Shown: piece by piece, positions 19,971 to 30,678 of the stretch
Layout of the letters: each line of letters starts with the position of its first letter
Numbering within the stretch: the first letter of the stretch is position 1
Origin: Trichomonas vaginalis G3
Taxonomy: Eukaryota > Parabasalia > Trichomonadida > Trichomonadidae
Length of the DNA stretch: 64,000 nucleotides
Direction of reading: 5' to 3'
NCBI RefSeq assembly: GCF_026262505.1
Contig: NC_067207.1
Location: 15,406,082 to 15,470,081, forward strand
The notes under the pieces: generated by a model
What the model saw: only the letters and a program-made list of their open reading frames with translations
What the model was told of the DNA's origin: nothing
Database searches by the model: none
Translations under genes and position numbers: made by a program

Positions 19971-20852
19971 TTATGCTGTGTATGACTCTTTCGGATATGT
20001 CTTGAGCTTATCTGAGATTCCATCAAAGAAATGTTGCCTTGATAAACTTTGAATTTCGTTCAACATGGCATCGAATGTAATACTCTTATTTTGGTAGCTC
20101 TGTTTGATTATTTCAATTGTTTCTTGATAAGCTTGTCGAGAAGCTTCAAATCTTAATTCGATTTCTACTTCTGGATTAAGAGCATAGCCTTGGGCATAGT
20201 TTTGTGTGGCTTGTGCTGTAACACTAGCTCTGTAATCTTCGATTGCTTTTTGAGATAAAGCGATTTGATGTTTCATTAAAGCGTATTGCGTTGAAACAGA
20301 GGCTAATTCAGCTTGTGCTTTATTAGATGCTTCAACTAGTTTATTTGCATCATCGTAAGCTTCAGCTTTTAATTCTTCAACGTTAATTTGCGGTTTTTGT
20401 TCAATTTGTTGTGGTGCATTAGCATAGCCTTGTATTTGCTGTGGTGTCTGGATCATTATCGGAGGGTTTTGCATGAAAAATCTATATAAATCATCTCCCA
20501 TTTGAAGCAAAGTTGATTGTCTGAATACCCAGTTGTGTACAACAGGCATATTAACAACACCTTGAGGTGTGAGACCGTGTGATGGGCAAATTTGAGAAGG
20601 ATCAATTCTAAATTGAATGTATGGAGATTTCATTGGGAATTTTGGAGTTAATGTGATATCAAGGTTTACATAACTTTGTGTTCCTCCGATGTTAAATAGG
20701 AGATAACCTGAAATAGCAATCAAATTTCCTACACTAGAACTGAATTGTCGGGGTTGTAATGTGTTGTAGCGTTGGATAAATAGTTCAATGTCTCTACAAA
20801 TAGCTGCATGATATTCTTGTGGATAAACAGTACTTTGAAAGATTTGAATCAT
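19971..20852 (-). CDS. VPS23: ESCRT-I subunit TSG101/Vps23
   Basis: This 293-residue protein has the three-part layout of TSG101. Residues 1 to about 130 form a UEV domain (ubiquitin E2 variant that binds ubiquitin and PTAP-type peptides but lacks the E2 cysteine), with SGYLLFNIGG, the FPMKSPYIQF strand and MPVVHNWVF. A short Pro/Gln linker follows. Then comes a coiled coil at about 155-235. Last is a C-terminal steadiness box (SITFDAMLNEIQSLSRQHF), which matches the LSRKQF region of TSG101. The protein would sort ubiquitinated membrane cargo into multivesicular bodies as part of ESCRT-I. It is shorter than the human protein (about 390) because the linker is short. VPS41 further along the window acts later in the same endolysosomal route, but the genes are not linked functionally by position. 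Confidence 0.9.
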   Translation of the reverse strand: MIQIFQSTVYPQEYHAAICRDIELFIQRYNTLQPRQFSSSVGNLIAISGYLLFNIGGTQSYVNLDITLTPKFPMKSPYIQFRIDPSQICPSHGLTPQGVVNMPVVHNWVFRQSTLLQMGDDLYRFFMQNPPIMIQTPQQIQGYANAPQQIEQKPQINVEELKAEAYDDANKLVEASNKAQAELASVSTQYALMKHQIALSQKAIEDYRASVTAQATQNYAQGYALNPEVEIELRFEASRQAYQETIEIIKQSYQNKSITFDAMLNEIQSLSRQHFFDGISDKLKTYPKESYTA

Positions 20853-21223
20853 TAATTTGAAAAAAAAAATCCGATGAAAAATTTTTTGTTACAGAATTTA
20901 AACCTTGATTTGAACATCATAATTAGATTTTGGTTTCATTGAATGTATTCGATAAGTCTAATATATTGCACATGGTTTCGCAAAATGATATTTCATATTG
21001 CGAAGTAAATCTTGATTCAAAGGTAAATATGATGAAAGCTGGTTTAGGTTGTTAGTTTTGCATATATAAGAAAAGCTAATTATATTTGCAACTTTGAAAG
21101 CTGCTTCTCAATTAAATTAAATCATTTTGTTGCTCAAATGCTTTCACCATTGATTCATAACAATATAAAGTCCTCATAAACTAATCTACATATAATAATG
21201 AAACCAAGTTAAATAATATTTAT
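20853..21223. other. Intergenic
   Basis: AT-rich sequence between the TSG101 start and the palindromic repeat carrying the Kolobok-like transposon. No gene seen. Confidence 0.5.
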
Positions 21224-21256
21224 AATTCTCAGGTAAATGATTATTTTTGCTTTTAA
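21224..21256 (+). repeat. Palindromic repeat, left half (split by transposon)
   Basis: AATTCTCAGGTAAATGATTA followed by TTTTTGC and TTTTAA. It matches the reverse complement of 34247-34279, where the same repeat is uninterrupted, and ends with the TTAA target (21253-21256). Confidence 0.85.
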
Positions 21257-21268
21257 GGATACCCTTAC
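21257..21268 (+). repeat. Left terminal inverted repeat of the Kolobok-like element
   Basis: GGATACCCTTAC; exact inverted match at 26443-26454. Similarity stops after 12 bp. Confidence 0.85.
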
Positions 21269-21443
21269 GTGTCAGATTTTTTGCGCATACGAAGAAGTCA
21301 TGCTAGACATGAGCTATAAACCTGAAATTTTAGCAACATATTTAAAACTTTTTAAACTACAATACACTTTAATATTCAAGAACAAAAATATTCTTTTTAG
21401 AAATTACATAATTATTTTATGTGAAATCTATATAAAAACATAT

Positions 21444-21679
21444 TTTGCGAGCGTAACTTTTTTCTTTATAAGCACCTTATATGACTGATAAACTGTGAAG
21501 GCACATAATTGTTAATTCATAGAGTTGATATGTTTCCAAAATTGAGAGGAAATTTGAAAATTGAATACCCTTTCAATTCAATTTTCAAAAGATATCAGCT
21601 CCTTCAATAATTGAAGGACGATTTTGATCATTTGCTCTTAAAACAAGTATGCCATGGAGAAAAAAGTTACGCTCGCAAA
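21444..21679. mobile_element. Small MITE-like element inside the transposon
   Basis: A 22 bp sequence beginning TTTGCGAGCGTAAC at 21444-21465 recurs as a perfect inverted copy at 21658-21679. The 190 bp between them is AT-rich and contains two further inner hairpins (CCTTCAATAATTGAAGG and a longer TTGAAAATTGAAT pairing). It has no coding capacity. I could not define a clear target-site duplication. It looks like a miniature inverted-repeat element that inserted into the larger transposon, though it could also be part of that element's own sub-terminal structure. Confidence 0.6.
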
Positions 21680-23980
21680 TCTGAAATATAACTATCATAT
21701 AAAAAAATTAAATTTCTAATTTTTTACTCTATAGATATTATTGGCCACTTGTGTAATGCATAAAAGTTTATGTCATATGCATACATTTGGAAGTATGGGA
21801 GACGAGGGAAATTACTTCTATGAGGCACTAGGATTTTTAAAAATTTCTCTATCGGACTCACCATTCAATTTCTCGAAAATTAAAAAAAATCAATAATAGC
21901 TAAAATGTATTATGCATAACAAATTTTAATGTTACACGGTATTTTTTGAACTTCATGACATGAATTTTCTTTATATTATTTTTTTTTGGATTTTCTATGA
22001 TTTATGCGATAGGCTGGAACAACATTGTAAGTGCAATGATATCATTTATAGAGAAATCTAAAACTTCAGCATTCAGAACTCGCAACCACAAAAATATTCA
22101 TTTGCTAAGTAAGTAAAGTTGATTAAGTTCGACACTTAGCTTTTATACGTAAAACCAAGTGTGTATTGTTATTTCTTGTTAAATTATTGAGAAAAAAATA
22201 AATTGTAAGAGAAACGATACTGATTATTGAAATAATATTGAGGGTAGCTGCAGATTTCTTCATTAACATGCCGGAAATTTGTTAATCTTGGTTTTCTATC
22301 ATAAAATCTGTCGAAGAATCTAAAAACGGAGATATGAAATAGAGATCATGTAAATCTAGAGTATCCTGTCAGAAAAATAGACTAAGCATGTAACCCTTTT
22401 TTGGTCATAAACACTTTTTACCACTTAGTCATACAGATGATCATTAAATTTAAACGAGCACTTTTTGTCAGAATTTATTCTTTTACAAAGACAGAAGATT
22501 TTAGTATTATTTAATATTAGTGCTGTAGCAAAATTCAAAAAACGGTGAAAATTCAGTGAATTTGTGAATTCACATTTTTTTTCGACATTTTTCTTGATAT
22601 ATCCATGCACATTAAGAACACAGCTTTGATACGCTTAAAAAAGCATATTTCATATGAAATTGTTAAAGAAATAAACAATTTATATAAAAATTGCACTTAT
22701 GGGCAGTTTAGATATATAATTTATATATAACATATATACAAATCCATAGACAAAGTGCAATAACTACAATGTTGTAGAAAATTACAGCAGAAATACTGAC
22801 TTTTTGAAGGATAATAAGAATTCTTCTAAAAATACTGAAAATTAACATATTTCTGTACTCAATTTAGTATATGCACAGAAGTTATGATTTGGTGTTAGGT
22901 TTTTATGCCCCAAAATCTAGATTTTTGTGACATCAAATCTTATTAGTGGATAAATCAAAGACTGTCATTTTGAAATAAGCTCATATCAATAAATATCCAT
23001 TTAAAAGCCTTATTGTAATATGTAACTAGCAAAAAGCCTAATATTTATCAAAATTAATCAAATCAAATGATCAATATTCATGATATGTCATCAGCAATAG
23101 CTAATTGATATTTTATTTTGTATTGATATTCATTTTTCTCATATTATACACGATTATATCTCTTTTTTTTAAAAAAAGTTTTTATATTAGACATGAAAGT
23201 TGAATTAATACAATTTTGTACTAGAGTTTGTTTGTATATTAAATAATAATGATATATACTTCAACATATTGCGTCTCACCATTACCAAAATGTAATTTTG
23301 CATACAATTTTCTTTCATTTAACAATGATGTTATTTGAAAAGTGATACTTCCATGATTATTGATTAATGTTCCATCATATATAGGAATGAATGTTAAACA
23401 AGACACGCCTGCAGCTGGGTGCATTCGTGGCATTGTGATAAGGCTTATATATAAAGACTTCTCTCGATCAGCATTACGTCAAATGAATATTGACCCATTA
23501 TTTTGGCGATGCGCTAGTTCCAAGTAGAAATGCTTTGGTATATTTAGGTTATGTCTATATGTTATGAATCATGGTATTATTGATAAAAACGTTCTTAGTC
23601 ATTAAATCAATCCTAGTATCTAAAGATATAATTTAGATTTTTTTGTTTATTGCTAAAATTAAATACAGTATAACTTTCTTTCATATTGTCGGTACTAACA
23701 ATACAAGATTGTGTTGAAAAAAACTTAAATATGCATGAAAATTAAATTTAATGTGTAAATATGATAAAAATTTCAACTTTACTAATAACATACATAAGTT
23801 TCTGATAGTTTAATATAGTTCATATTGATGTGACTGTAAACTATATCAAAAAAATATTTTTAAATATTGTTATGCAAATAATGGGATTTCTAAGGAAAAA
23901 ATGATTATATTTGTTATATAAAGCAATCTTTTTAATTATTCACTACGTTTATTACATTTTTTGCCGACCATTTACGTAAT
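21680..23980. other. Non-coding interior of the transposon
   Basis: About 2.3 kb of AT-rich DNA with no frame I can support as a gene. A minus-strand frame of 64 codons near 23239-23433 has slightly protein-like content but no recognised family. Confidence 0.4.
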
Positions 23981-25348
23981 ATGCCTCCACCAAGCAGACG
24001 CAAACAACAAAGTCGTGAAGCTAACGAAAAATCAATTGAAGCAAGAAAAAACTCCCAAGAAAAGAATGCGCCAAAGGAAGTCGATCCAAAACACTGGACT
24101 GCTTCTGTAATTGTTAATGGTGACTCTTATACTCGAGCAAGGAATTTATTTCAAGATAACAATATTAAAGTGCCGAGTGAAAAAGAGTTTTACCGTCATC
24201 AAAAAGAAATAGGTAAGGTAATACTAGAATATAAAGAGCAATCTATTAAAAATGCTCAACAAACAATGAAGAAAGATACATTTTTAAGCACTGATTCGCA
24301 TTATAATGTTGGCAGAAATGCTACAGCGTGCCAAAGTTTAATGATGGACAACCGTGGAAAAGTTGTTGGTGAAACAACTGTTATAAAAAAGAGCTCTGGA
24401 GGAGACTTTGAAGGCCCATCCAACATGATGGAAACAGAATGTACAAAGAGGATGATGTCAAATTTTGACTTTACAAATGTTTCCACAGTGGTTCATGACA
24501 ATGACAATAAAACGAAAGCCATCATCCAGCAATATGCTCCGAATGCTAAAATTACACTTGATCCTCGTCATTGTGTACGTGCAGTTGGCAGAGCTTTCGA
24601 AAAGCTTGAAAATGGTGGATATAAAGAAGCAGCAGGAAAAGAAACTGTTAATCAACAGAAAGAAAGTGAATCACAGCCAGCATTCCCAATCAAATCTAAA
24701 GCAGAAGAGCCGAAGAAACGTGGAAGACCATTAAAACACCAAGAAAAAGTATTTCATCAGATATATTCGAAAGTTATTAAGTGGTTCACTTTTATTATCA
24801 TGCTTCCAATTGAAACAACGAAAAAAATTTTCCTATGGAAGAATACATTAAATCATTTTATCGGAAGGCATGAAAATTGCCTTCACGAAAAAGACAAAGA
24901 ATATCCTGTGTTTCAGCCACTTACAAAACCTGATTTAGCGAAGCAATTTCAACGTTTTACAGATGATGCCGCAAAGTTGATTCCAGAAATTGATCCTAAT
25001 GCTCAAACACAACAAAATGAATCGATACATCACTCAATGCTTACTCAGTGTCCCAAAGGAAACAACGCAAAATCGTTTGAAATGCGTACGGCTGTTACAA
25101 TTTTACAAAAAAACGAAGGAGAGAAATGCAAACAAGAAATATACAATCGTGTCAATAATTACCAAATATCTCCTTCAATCCGCGAACTCCAAAAACTTGA
25201 ATATGAGAAAAATAAATCCAGAAATCAAAAGAAAGCTACACCAGAAACAAGAAAAGAGATCAACAAGGCAAGAAATGCAAAAAGATTTCCTAAGGATAAC
25301 CCTACAGGTGATTACAGAGGAGGAAAGTGGACCCCACAAGATATCTAA
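23981..25348 (+). CDS. DDE transposase, Kolobok/Mutator-like
   Basis: This 455-residue, highly basic protein would cut and join the element's ends. The N-terminus (MPPPSRRKQQSREANEKS) is charged and likely DNA-binding. A likely RNase H-like catalytic core follows. Candidate triad residues are Asp105 (LSTDSHYNVGRN, with the Gly-Arg-Asn typical of this clade), Asp173 (VVHDNDNK) and Glu347 (QQNESIHHSMLTQCPKG, resembling the NE-x-x-N ... PK block of Kolobok/Mutator-type transposases). Between the second and third lie TLDPRHCVRAVGRA and a KKRGRPLKH AT-hook-like segment. The reading frame is intact. Neighbouring TTAA-flanked inverted repeats fit. The triad assignment is by eye. Confidence 0.75.
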   Translation: MPPPSRRKQQSREANEKSIEARKNSQEKNAPKEVDPKHWTASVIVNGDSYTRARNLFQDNNIKVPSEKEFYRHQKEIGKVILEYKEQSIKNAQQTMKKDTFLSTDSHYNVGRNATACQSLMMDNRGKVVGETTVIKKSSGGDFEGPSNMMETECTKRMMSNFDFTNVSTVVHDNDNKTKAIIQQYAPNAKITLDPRHCVRAVGRAFEKLENGGYKEAAGKETVNQQKESESQPAFPIKSKAEEPKKRGRPLKHQEKVFHQIYSKVIKWFTFIIMLPIETTKKIFLWKNTLNHFIGRHENCLHEKDKEYPVFQPLTKPDLAKQFQRFTDDAAKLIPEIDPNAQTQQNESIHHSMLTQCPKGNNAKSFEMRTAVTILQKNEGEKCKQEIYNRVNNYQISPSIRELQKLEYEKNKSRNQKKATPETRKEINKARNAKRFPKDNPTGDYRGGKWTPQDI

Positions 25349-26442
25349 TTTTCAAATTTGAAATAAACACATATTTTCTTTGTATTTGAAAATATTTTTA
25401 TATTATAAGATTTTTGAACCTATAAGTAGCATGACAAAAATTATATAATTTGCTCCTTTTTTATTTTAGTATACAAATATCCCATTTGTTATATGTTCGG
25501 TATATATATGATGATATTGTAATCAATTATGCTTAATGAAGCTTTATCCCGTGAACCCCTCATATTATTGGAAAATAAATAGCGAAAACATGTAGAGCTG
25601 CTATGTTCTCAAGTGTATGCTGATTTTTGGATTATTTCATGAAAACTAATGGCGGGATATCTTGCATTATTTAAAAAAATTGAACTATGCAAAAATAAAT
25701 AGTATTATATTTTTTCTCATGAAATGCTATTATGAGACAACCATAAAAAACCATATGTTGTATTTTTATAATTTGATTGATTTTTTTTACTATTTCATTA
25801 ATCTTTTATGAATAATAATTATTTTTAATATATGTGCTATTAAAATTTCAAATTTTGACTAATATATCTAAGTTATCTGAACGAAACATTTAGAAAATAT
25901 CATACTTACATTGAAATAGCAAGTAGAGCATATTAATAGCAAGTTTCTTGGCTTTATATCTATCATCTATTGTTGTTTGATCAAACAAAATTCACTCTAT
26001 TATATGGTGTCAATTAATTAAAACAATTTTTAATAGTTATTTATTTAGTGCGAATAAGTGCAAACTCATAAATGAATAACTTAATAGTAGAAATGAATTA
26101 TCTGATATAAATCTCACATTTTGTCCATCAGAAATACTTTAATTGCATACGCATAACTATTAGTAATACGTCTGGAGTGTCAATTAATAACAATCCCACA
26201 ACAAGTAAAATTCAGATTTTTATTAAACTTATTTTTTCCTAAAAGTTTTCTCAAATTACTATATATACATATGTGGATAAAATAATAGTAATATTGTAAA
26301 AAATTAGATAATTTTTTTTATTTGAGAACCTCTCAAAAGTTCATTCAATTTATCAATTGTTTCAGTTTGATGTATATTCATTTCTGGAGCCTAAAACTTT
26401 AGCAATCATGACAATATCATATTCTCTTTCTAACTACGCAAT
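25349..26442. other. 3' non-coding part of the transposon
   Basis: About 1.1 kb of AT-rich sequence between the transposase stop and the right terminal repeat, with no gene seen. Confidence 0.5.
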
Positions 26443-26454
26443 GTAAGGGTATCC
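26443..26454 (-). repeat. Right terminal inverted repeat of the Kolobok-like element
   Basis: GTAAGGGTATCC; exact inverted match of 21257-21268. Confidence 0.85.
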
Positions 26455-26531
26455 TTAATGCCGAACAGCATTTGAATCAAAAATAATCGTATGTCTGAGA
26501 ATTATCATTTTCGTCCGACGAAAATGATAAT
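26455..26531 (+). repeat. Palindromic repeat, right half plus 31 bp perfect palindrome
   Basis: This begins with the duplicated TTAA and continues TGCCGAACAGCATTTGAATC and the second arm, as in the reverse complement of 34202-34250. After CTGAGA it carries a perfect palindrome at 26501-26531: ATTATCATTTTCGTC, one central C, then the reverse complement. A further GACGAAAATGATAAT lies at 26827-26841. The uninterrupted copy near 34278-34339 has a comparable hairpin with TTACACTTTTCCGAC arms. Confidence 0.8.
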
Positions 26532-28198
26532 TTTTTATTTTCAGGGTCATGCTGAAAAGATAAATTTATGAGATTGCAATGCAATGATACCTACTTGAAT
26601 TGCAATGCATCTATTAAGAAATTTTGGTGAAAATAAATTGAATAGTTTGAGTTTATGATTTTGACTTCGCTAAAAATATTTGACTGGAAAATCACAAAAA
26701 ATGAAACATTTTGAAGTTGGAACTAGAATGATAACATGCACAAGGAGCTATTAAATAAAGTTGTGCATGGGTAGATTGCGCTTAAATTATTAGAAATAGA
26801 GTTATAGTTCAATAATTCAGATGCCAGACGAAAATGATAATGCCCCATAAAAATTTTACAAGTCAAAAGATTGATGAGTAATTTATCAGAATCCAATATT
26901 GTGGTAAGGCTAATTTGCTTATAGTTGTACTTGAATTTTACTTGACTAATCTTGACTTCACAAATTGCCTAAAATCAAAATAGAAGTGCCGCCACGCCCA
27001 AACTTTGATTTCATTGCCTCAGACTTTACTACGAAAATCTAGTCCTATAGGTGACAGTAAAAGTCTACCCAATGATCGCCTTGTTTGCTTCACCCCAAAA
27101 TAATATTTGCAATTTCAACGACAAAAGATAAAATACCAAATATGATGAATGAATAAGTACTACTAGCATAATCTAATTATTAGTAACAGTTTGATTTTCC
27201 TATTTATTCAAAATTAGTAAAATTACAATCTCAAATAAGATCAATTAAGCAATATAGTATACTTGAATTATGATGATTATGTTTCATATCCATAGTAGAT
27301 TACCATCACTAACTAGGATCAAAATTTTCAAATAATGAAAAATGAATATTTATATTCTAACTTATATAGCATGCTGATTTGCTTTTTATGCAATCAAAAG
27401 ATTCGTATCTATTATAGCCTAGTCATTTAATAAAAACAATTTTTGAAATTTTAAGTTTCTATAATTTACTGCTTCAATATAGCTCAGTAATGAGCACTAT
27501 TGATACAGCTATTAAGCTTTTCATATTTTGCAATTGTTAAGGAATAACAAATATTTTTTGATCAATTAGTGAATATAGCATGAATTAAGCTTCGTAAAGA
27601 TCATATAATGTGAATAAAGATATTAGTATCTATATTACGATGGTTAATGTGAAAGATAACAGTATCATTTTTTAAATTATCTTTGAAAACTACGTAAAAC
27701 TCTCGCATTATAGTATTTATTGAATGGAAGAAGTTGATTGTCTAATTGACAATACGATAGTCATAATGATTAGATAAAAATATTGGAATTCTTTTGCAAT
27801 GAGCATTTTTGAAGTACAAAATATTGCTTTGACAAAATAATATTCATGTATTCTTACTTACAAACTCAAAGATAATGATGAATATATAGAAAAATAAAAA
27901 TTTGTTAGTAATCAAACAAAATATTGATAGTGGTGCTTCAAAGAAATTCAATGAAATCTAACGTGTCCATATTGAATTATTTCGACTTCTCTTTATGAAA
28001 TTCGTTCATAACATATTATCAGGATGCTGAAAAAGTGAGAGTGTCAAATATTTAAGGTTCTTTTTTGAGAACAACCGCTAAATAAAAAATCCAAATAAAC
28101 GACACATTTGGCATCTATGATATATAATAAAACTATTTCCCCATATATTTTGAGCAAAAAACTCAAAATTGAGAGTGGTAGCACTTCTATCAAATTTT
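26532..28198. other. Long AT-rich intergenic stretch
   Basis: About 1.7 kb between the transposon-bearing repeat and the exonuclease promoter. Apart from the GACGAAAATGATAAT copy at 26827 I see no structure or gene. Confidence 0.5.
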
Positions 28199-28204
28199 TT
28201 CACA
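28199..28204 (+). promoter_or_regulatory. Initiator (Inr) TTCACA
   Basis: TCACA fits the trichomonad initiator TCA+1Y(T/A). With A+1 at 28202 the leader to ATG 28223 would be 21 nucleotides. Confidence 0.6.
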
Positions 28205-28222
28205 AAATTTCATTTTTTTTTC

Positions 28223-29539
28223 ATGCTTCCAAGCACATTCAAATGCCCAATTACAGGAAGAACGCACACAATTGTCTACAAAAACCAAAATAAGGATAAG
28301 CTAATTAAATATTGCAATGATTTGGCTGATTACATAAAAAATCATCCCAAACAATACAAATATTTGGCTGTCGACACAGAAGGAAAGATCAATGTTGCAG
28401 ACTTAAACGATGTCTTTGTTATTCAGTTCGCAGAATGCTTTGTAAATCACAATGATTTAATTAATTACTATATTGACGATTCAGCAGAAGAATCAATAGA
28501 ACTTCAAGACGGATTTATCATTTTCGACCCAGATGATGATGTTAAGAGAGCACTAAGATTAATATTCTCAAATTACTTTATTTACACGATATTTTTCGAT
28601 ATCACTCGAGATGTTCTCGGTCTCTATAAACTTGGAATACCTATCAACGGAAAACCAGACAAAACTGGCAAAGTTACATTACATACCGTCATAGATACTC
28701 AATTCAGGCCAAATATTCCATATTTCCAGTCTAAATTTGGTCTTAAAGATGTGGTTAAGAGCATTAGCTTCCCATGCAAAGAATTAGAAGCAGCAAAAGA
28801 CCAATTAGAAATCAAAGAGTCGGTGAACTTCTCCCAATTAATTTATGAGAACTTAGGCAAGCCAAATTCCGAAATCATTGCCACTTACGCTGGTTTTCTT
28901 CAATACATTTCGAATGATATTGCATTTACAGCTTTATCTCTTCTTCCGTACATCAAAACGTGCACATCCATTAAGACTATGCATTCTCTCCAAGCCAAGC
29001 AACTCACTCAGCTTTGGAAAGAAGAAAACACGATTGGAGTTGATTTCGGATCAATTCTTTTAGAAAAAGCCGTGAGATATTCCAAAGATACGCTACAGAA
29101 TCCAACCAAGGATTTGTACAATACGTGCATCTGCGCAATGAAACTAATCAAATATTATGACGCAATCAAAGAATTTAAGAAAAGTTTTCCGTTTACTAAA
29201 CAAGAATTAATTCAGTTTCAAGAAATAGCCACAGAATGGATAAATGGAGACAAATCCAGAAAATTCCCTGCAGCTTTCAATTTGAAAGCAGATATCTCTG
29301 AATTCCGCATCACAGGTAAGTTGAATGACGAGTTCTTCAGAATCTGGATCGAAATCAAAGATAAAGTTCCTCATAACTCTGGAAATACTTTAATTCACAT
29401 CTGCAATAAGATACATCCTCAACTGTATGATTTCTTAAAAGCATGCGATGTATTGACTGACGAAGAAATGGCTGAAGCTTGTAACAATATTTATCAAGCT
29501 ATTATAGATGGAAAAGTTGATGAATATCTTCAAAATTAA
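28223..29539 (+). CDS. 3'-5' exonuclease, DEDDy type (RNase D/WRN-like fold)
   Basis: This 438-residue protein shows the four acidic residues of the DEDD fold. Exo I is LAVDTEG (Asp51, Glu53). Exo II is IFFDITRDVLGLYKLGI (Asp126). Exo III is FLQYISNDIAFTAL, with the Tyr228-x-x-x-Asp232 of the DEDDy subgroup. Such enzymes trim RNA or DNA from the 3' end with two metal ions. VIDTQF and GLKDVVK between II and III match the usual helical parts. The C-terminal 180 residues are helical and unassigned, with no clear HRDC domain. The ATG chosen is the first in frame and sits 21 nt after an initiator. The stop codon is part of TAAA, the trichomonad polyadenylation motif. Confidence 0.7.
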   Translation: MLPSTFKCPITGRTHTIVYKNQNKDKLIKYCNDLADYIKNHPKQYKYLAVDTEGKINVADLNDVFVIQFAECFVNHNDLINYYIDDSAEESIELQDGFIIFDPDDDVKRALRLIFSNYFIYTIFFDITRDVLGLYKLGIPINGKPDKTGKVTLHTVIDTQFRPNIPYFQSKFGLKDVVKSISFPCKELEAAKDQLEIKESVNFSQLIYENLGKPNSEIIATYAGFLQYISNDIAFTALSLLPYIKTCTSIKTMHSLQAKQLTQLWKEENTIGVDFGSILLEKAVRYSKDTLQNPTKDLYNTCICAMKLIKYYDAIKEFKKSFPFTKQELIQFQEIATEWINGDKSRKFPAAFNLKADISEFRITGKLNDEFFRIWIEIKDKVPHNSGNTLIHICNKIHPQLYDFLKACDVLTDEEMAEACNNIYQAIIDGKVDEYLQN

Positions 29540-30678
29540 ATAAAAATATATGTATATATATACCCTCAAATTTTTACTTTTTCAATTTCCATGAGATCAA
29601 AAATTTGATTATAACCGAGTCAGATTTTAGTATTTGTTCATCATAGTATTACCATTATAAAGGTTCTTTGATATCCTATACTTCCATATCAGTGTTGGTC
29701 TCTATTGTATTTCAAATAGTTCTATAATTTGAAAAAAAATCTCCATATTGAGGGTATCTCTAAACTATTAAATAAGTACTTTTATAAGCATCACAAACTC
29801 ATTTTGTAACCAAAATAGTTATATCATCATATCGCACACAGTGATAGTTTACTGAAATATTCATGATATGAGAAATCTCTACATATAGTCATTAATATAA
29901 AGTATAGCAGCCATATTAGGTACTATATAGTGATTTATATTTACTTTCTCCTGACCAAGAATATTAACTTTTGACATGAGAATATTGTGATATAAAGCTT
30001 GTGTGTCAAAAAAATTGAGAGAATGTCAGAAAGTGGTAAGTGCACCCTTAAGACATTCTTTAAGATTTGATGTGCTTGCGTGGAAGAGTATATTCATGTC
30101 AGTGGCTTATAAAGAAATAATCTTCCAAGAAATATATTCCAATAAAAAATATAAAGATTTTCCATGTTAATAGATTATTCCAGATTCTAGTTTTAAGTTT
30201 ACCAAAAGTTTTGCATATACGAAAAATTTGACATGGTGAGCGCTTCATTACTTCATTAATTTCATGAAGTTATATTTGTATTGCACCTGAATTTTGGATC
30301 ATTAAAGTGCTTTAATTCAATTATATATACATGCTACTATATGAAATTTCCTTTGAAACTATTCATATTAAGATAAAAAGGTACCTCAACATTACATCAA
30401 AGTTTATACATATCAGAATTAAATAGTATGCACATGAAGTTTTTGTTCTTTTGTTATTTGCATGACATGTATCTAAGCATTTTATTATATACAATGAATA
30501 ACTATTGTGACAGATTCTATACCAATTTATTGTTGCAATAAAACAAATCAATTATTTGAGATTGATCTATACTTGGAAGAGTTAAAATAATTTCGAGTAA
30601 CGATGCCTCAACAATTTCCAAATGAACTATACGCTGTTTATTTAATTATTTTGAAGAAATAAAGAAAAGACTTAAGAA
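29540..30678. other. Intergenic
   Basis: AT-rich gap of 1.1 kb between the exonuclease and the 3' end of a broken ankyrin gene. A short phrase GTCAGAAAGTGGT near 30023 also appears near 53663, a likely old dispersed repeat. Confidence 0.4.

Larger units (their letters stand above)
21257..26454 (+). mobile_element. Kolobok-like DNA transposon (TTAA target, 12 bp terminal inverted repeats)
   Basis: The element starts GGATACCCTTAC at 21257-21268 and ends with its exact reverse complement GTAAGGGTATCC at 26443-26454. TTAA flanks it on both sides (21253-21256 and 26455-26458). The flanks join into a palindromic repeat whose uninterrupted copy at 34202-34279 carries a single TTAA at the same place, so insertion and target duplication are shown directly. 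It carries one intact DDE transposase gene (23981-25348) and 2.7 kb of non-coding DNA before it, including a small MITE. TTAA targets are used by Kolobok and piggyBac; the transposase motifs favour Kolobok or a related Mutator-like clade. The ends and gene look whole. Confidence 0.85.

Noticed and set aside
23239-23433. 64-codon minus-strand frame within the transposon
   Set aside because: Somewhat protein-like but short, with no recognised domain and no second gene expected in this kind of element.
29561-29755. Inverted TACCCTCAA / TTGAGGGTA pair 190 bp apart
   Set aside because: Only about 9 bp match, no target duplication; expected by chance at this scale.
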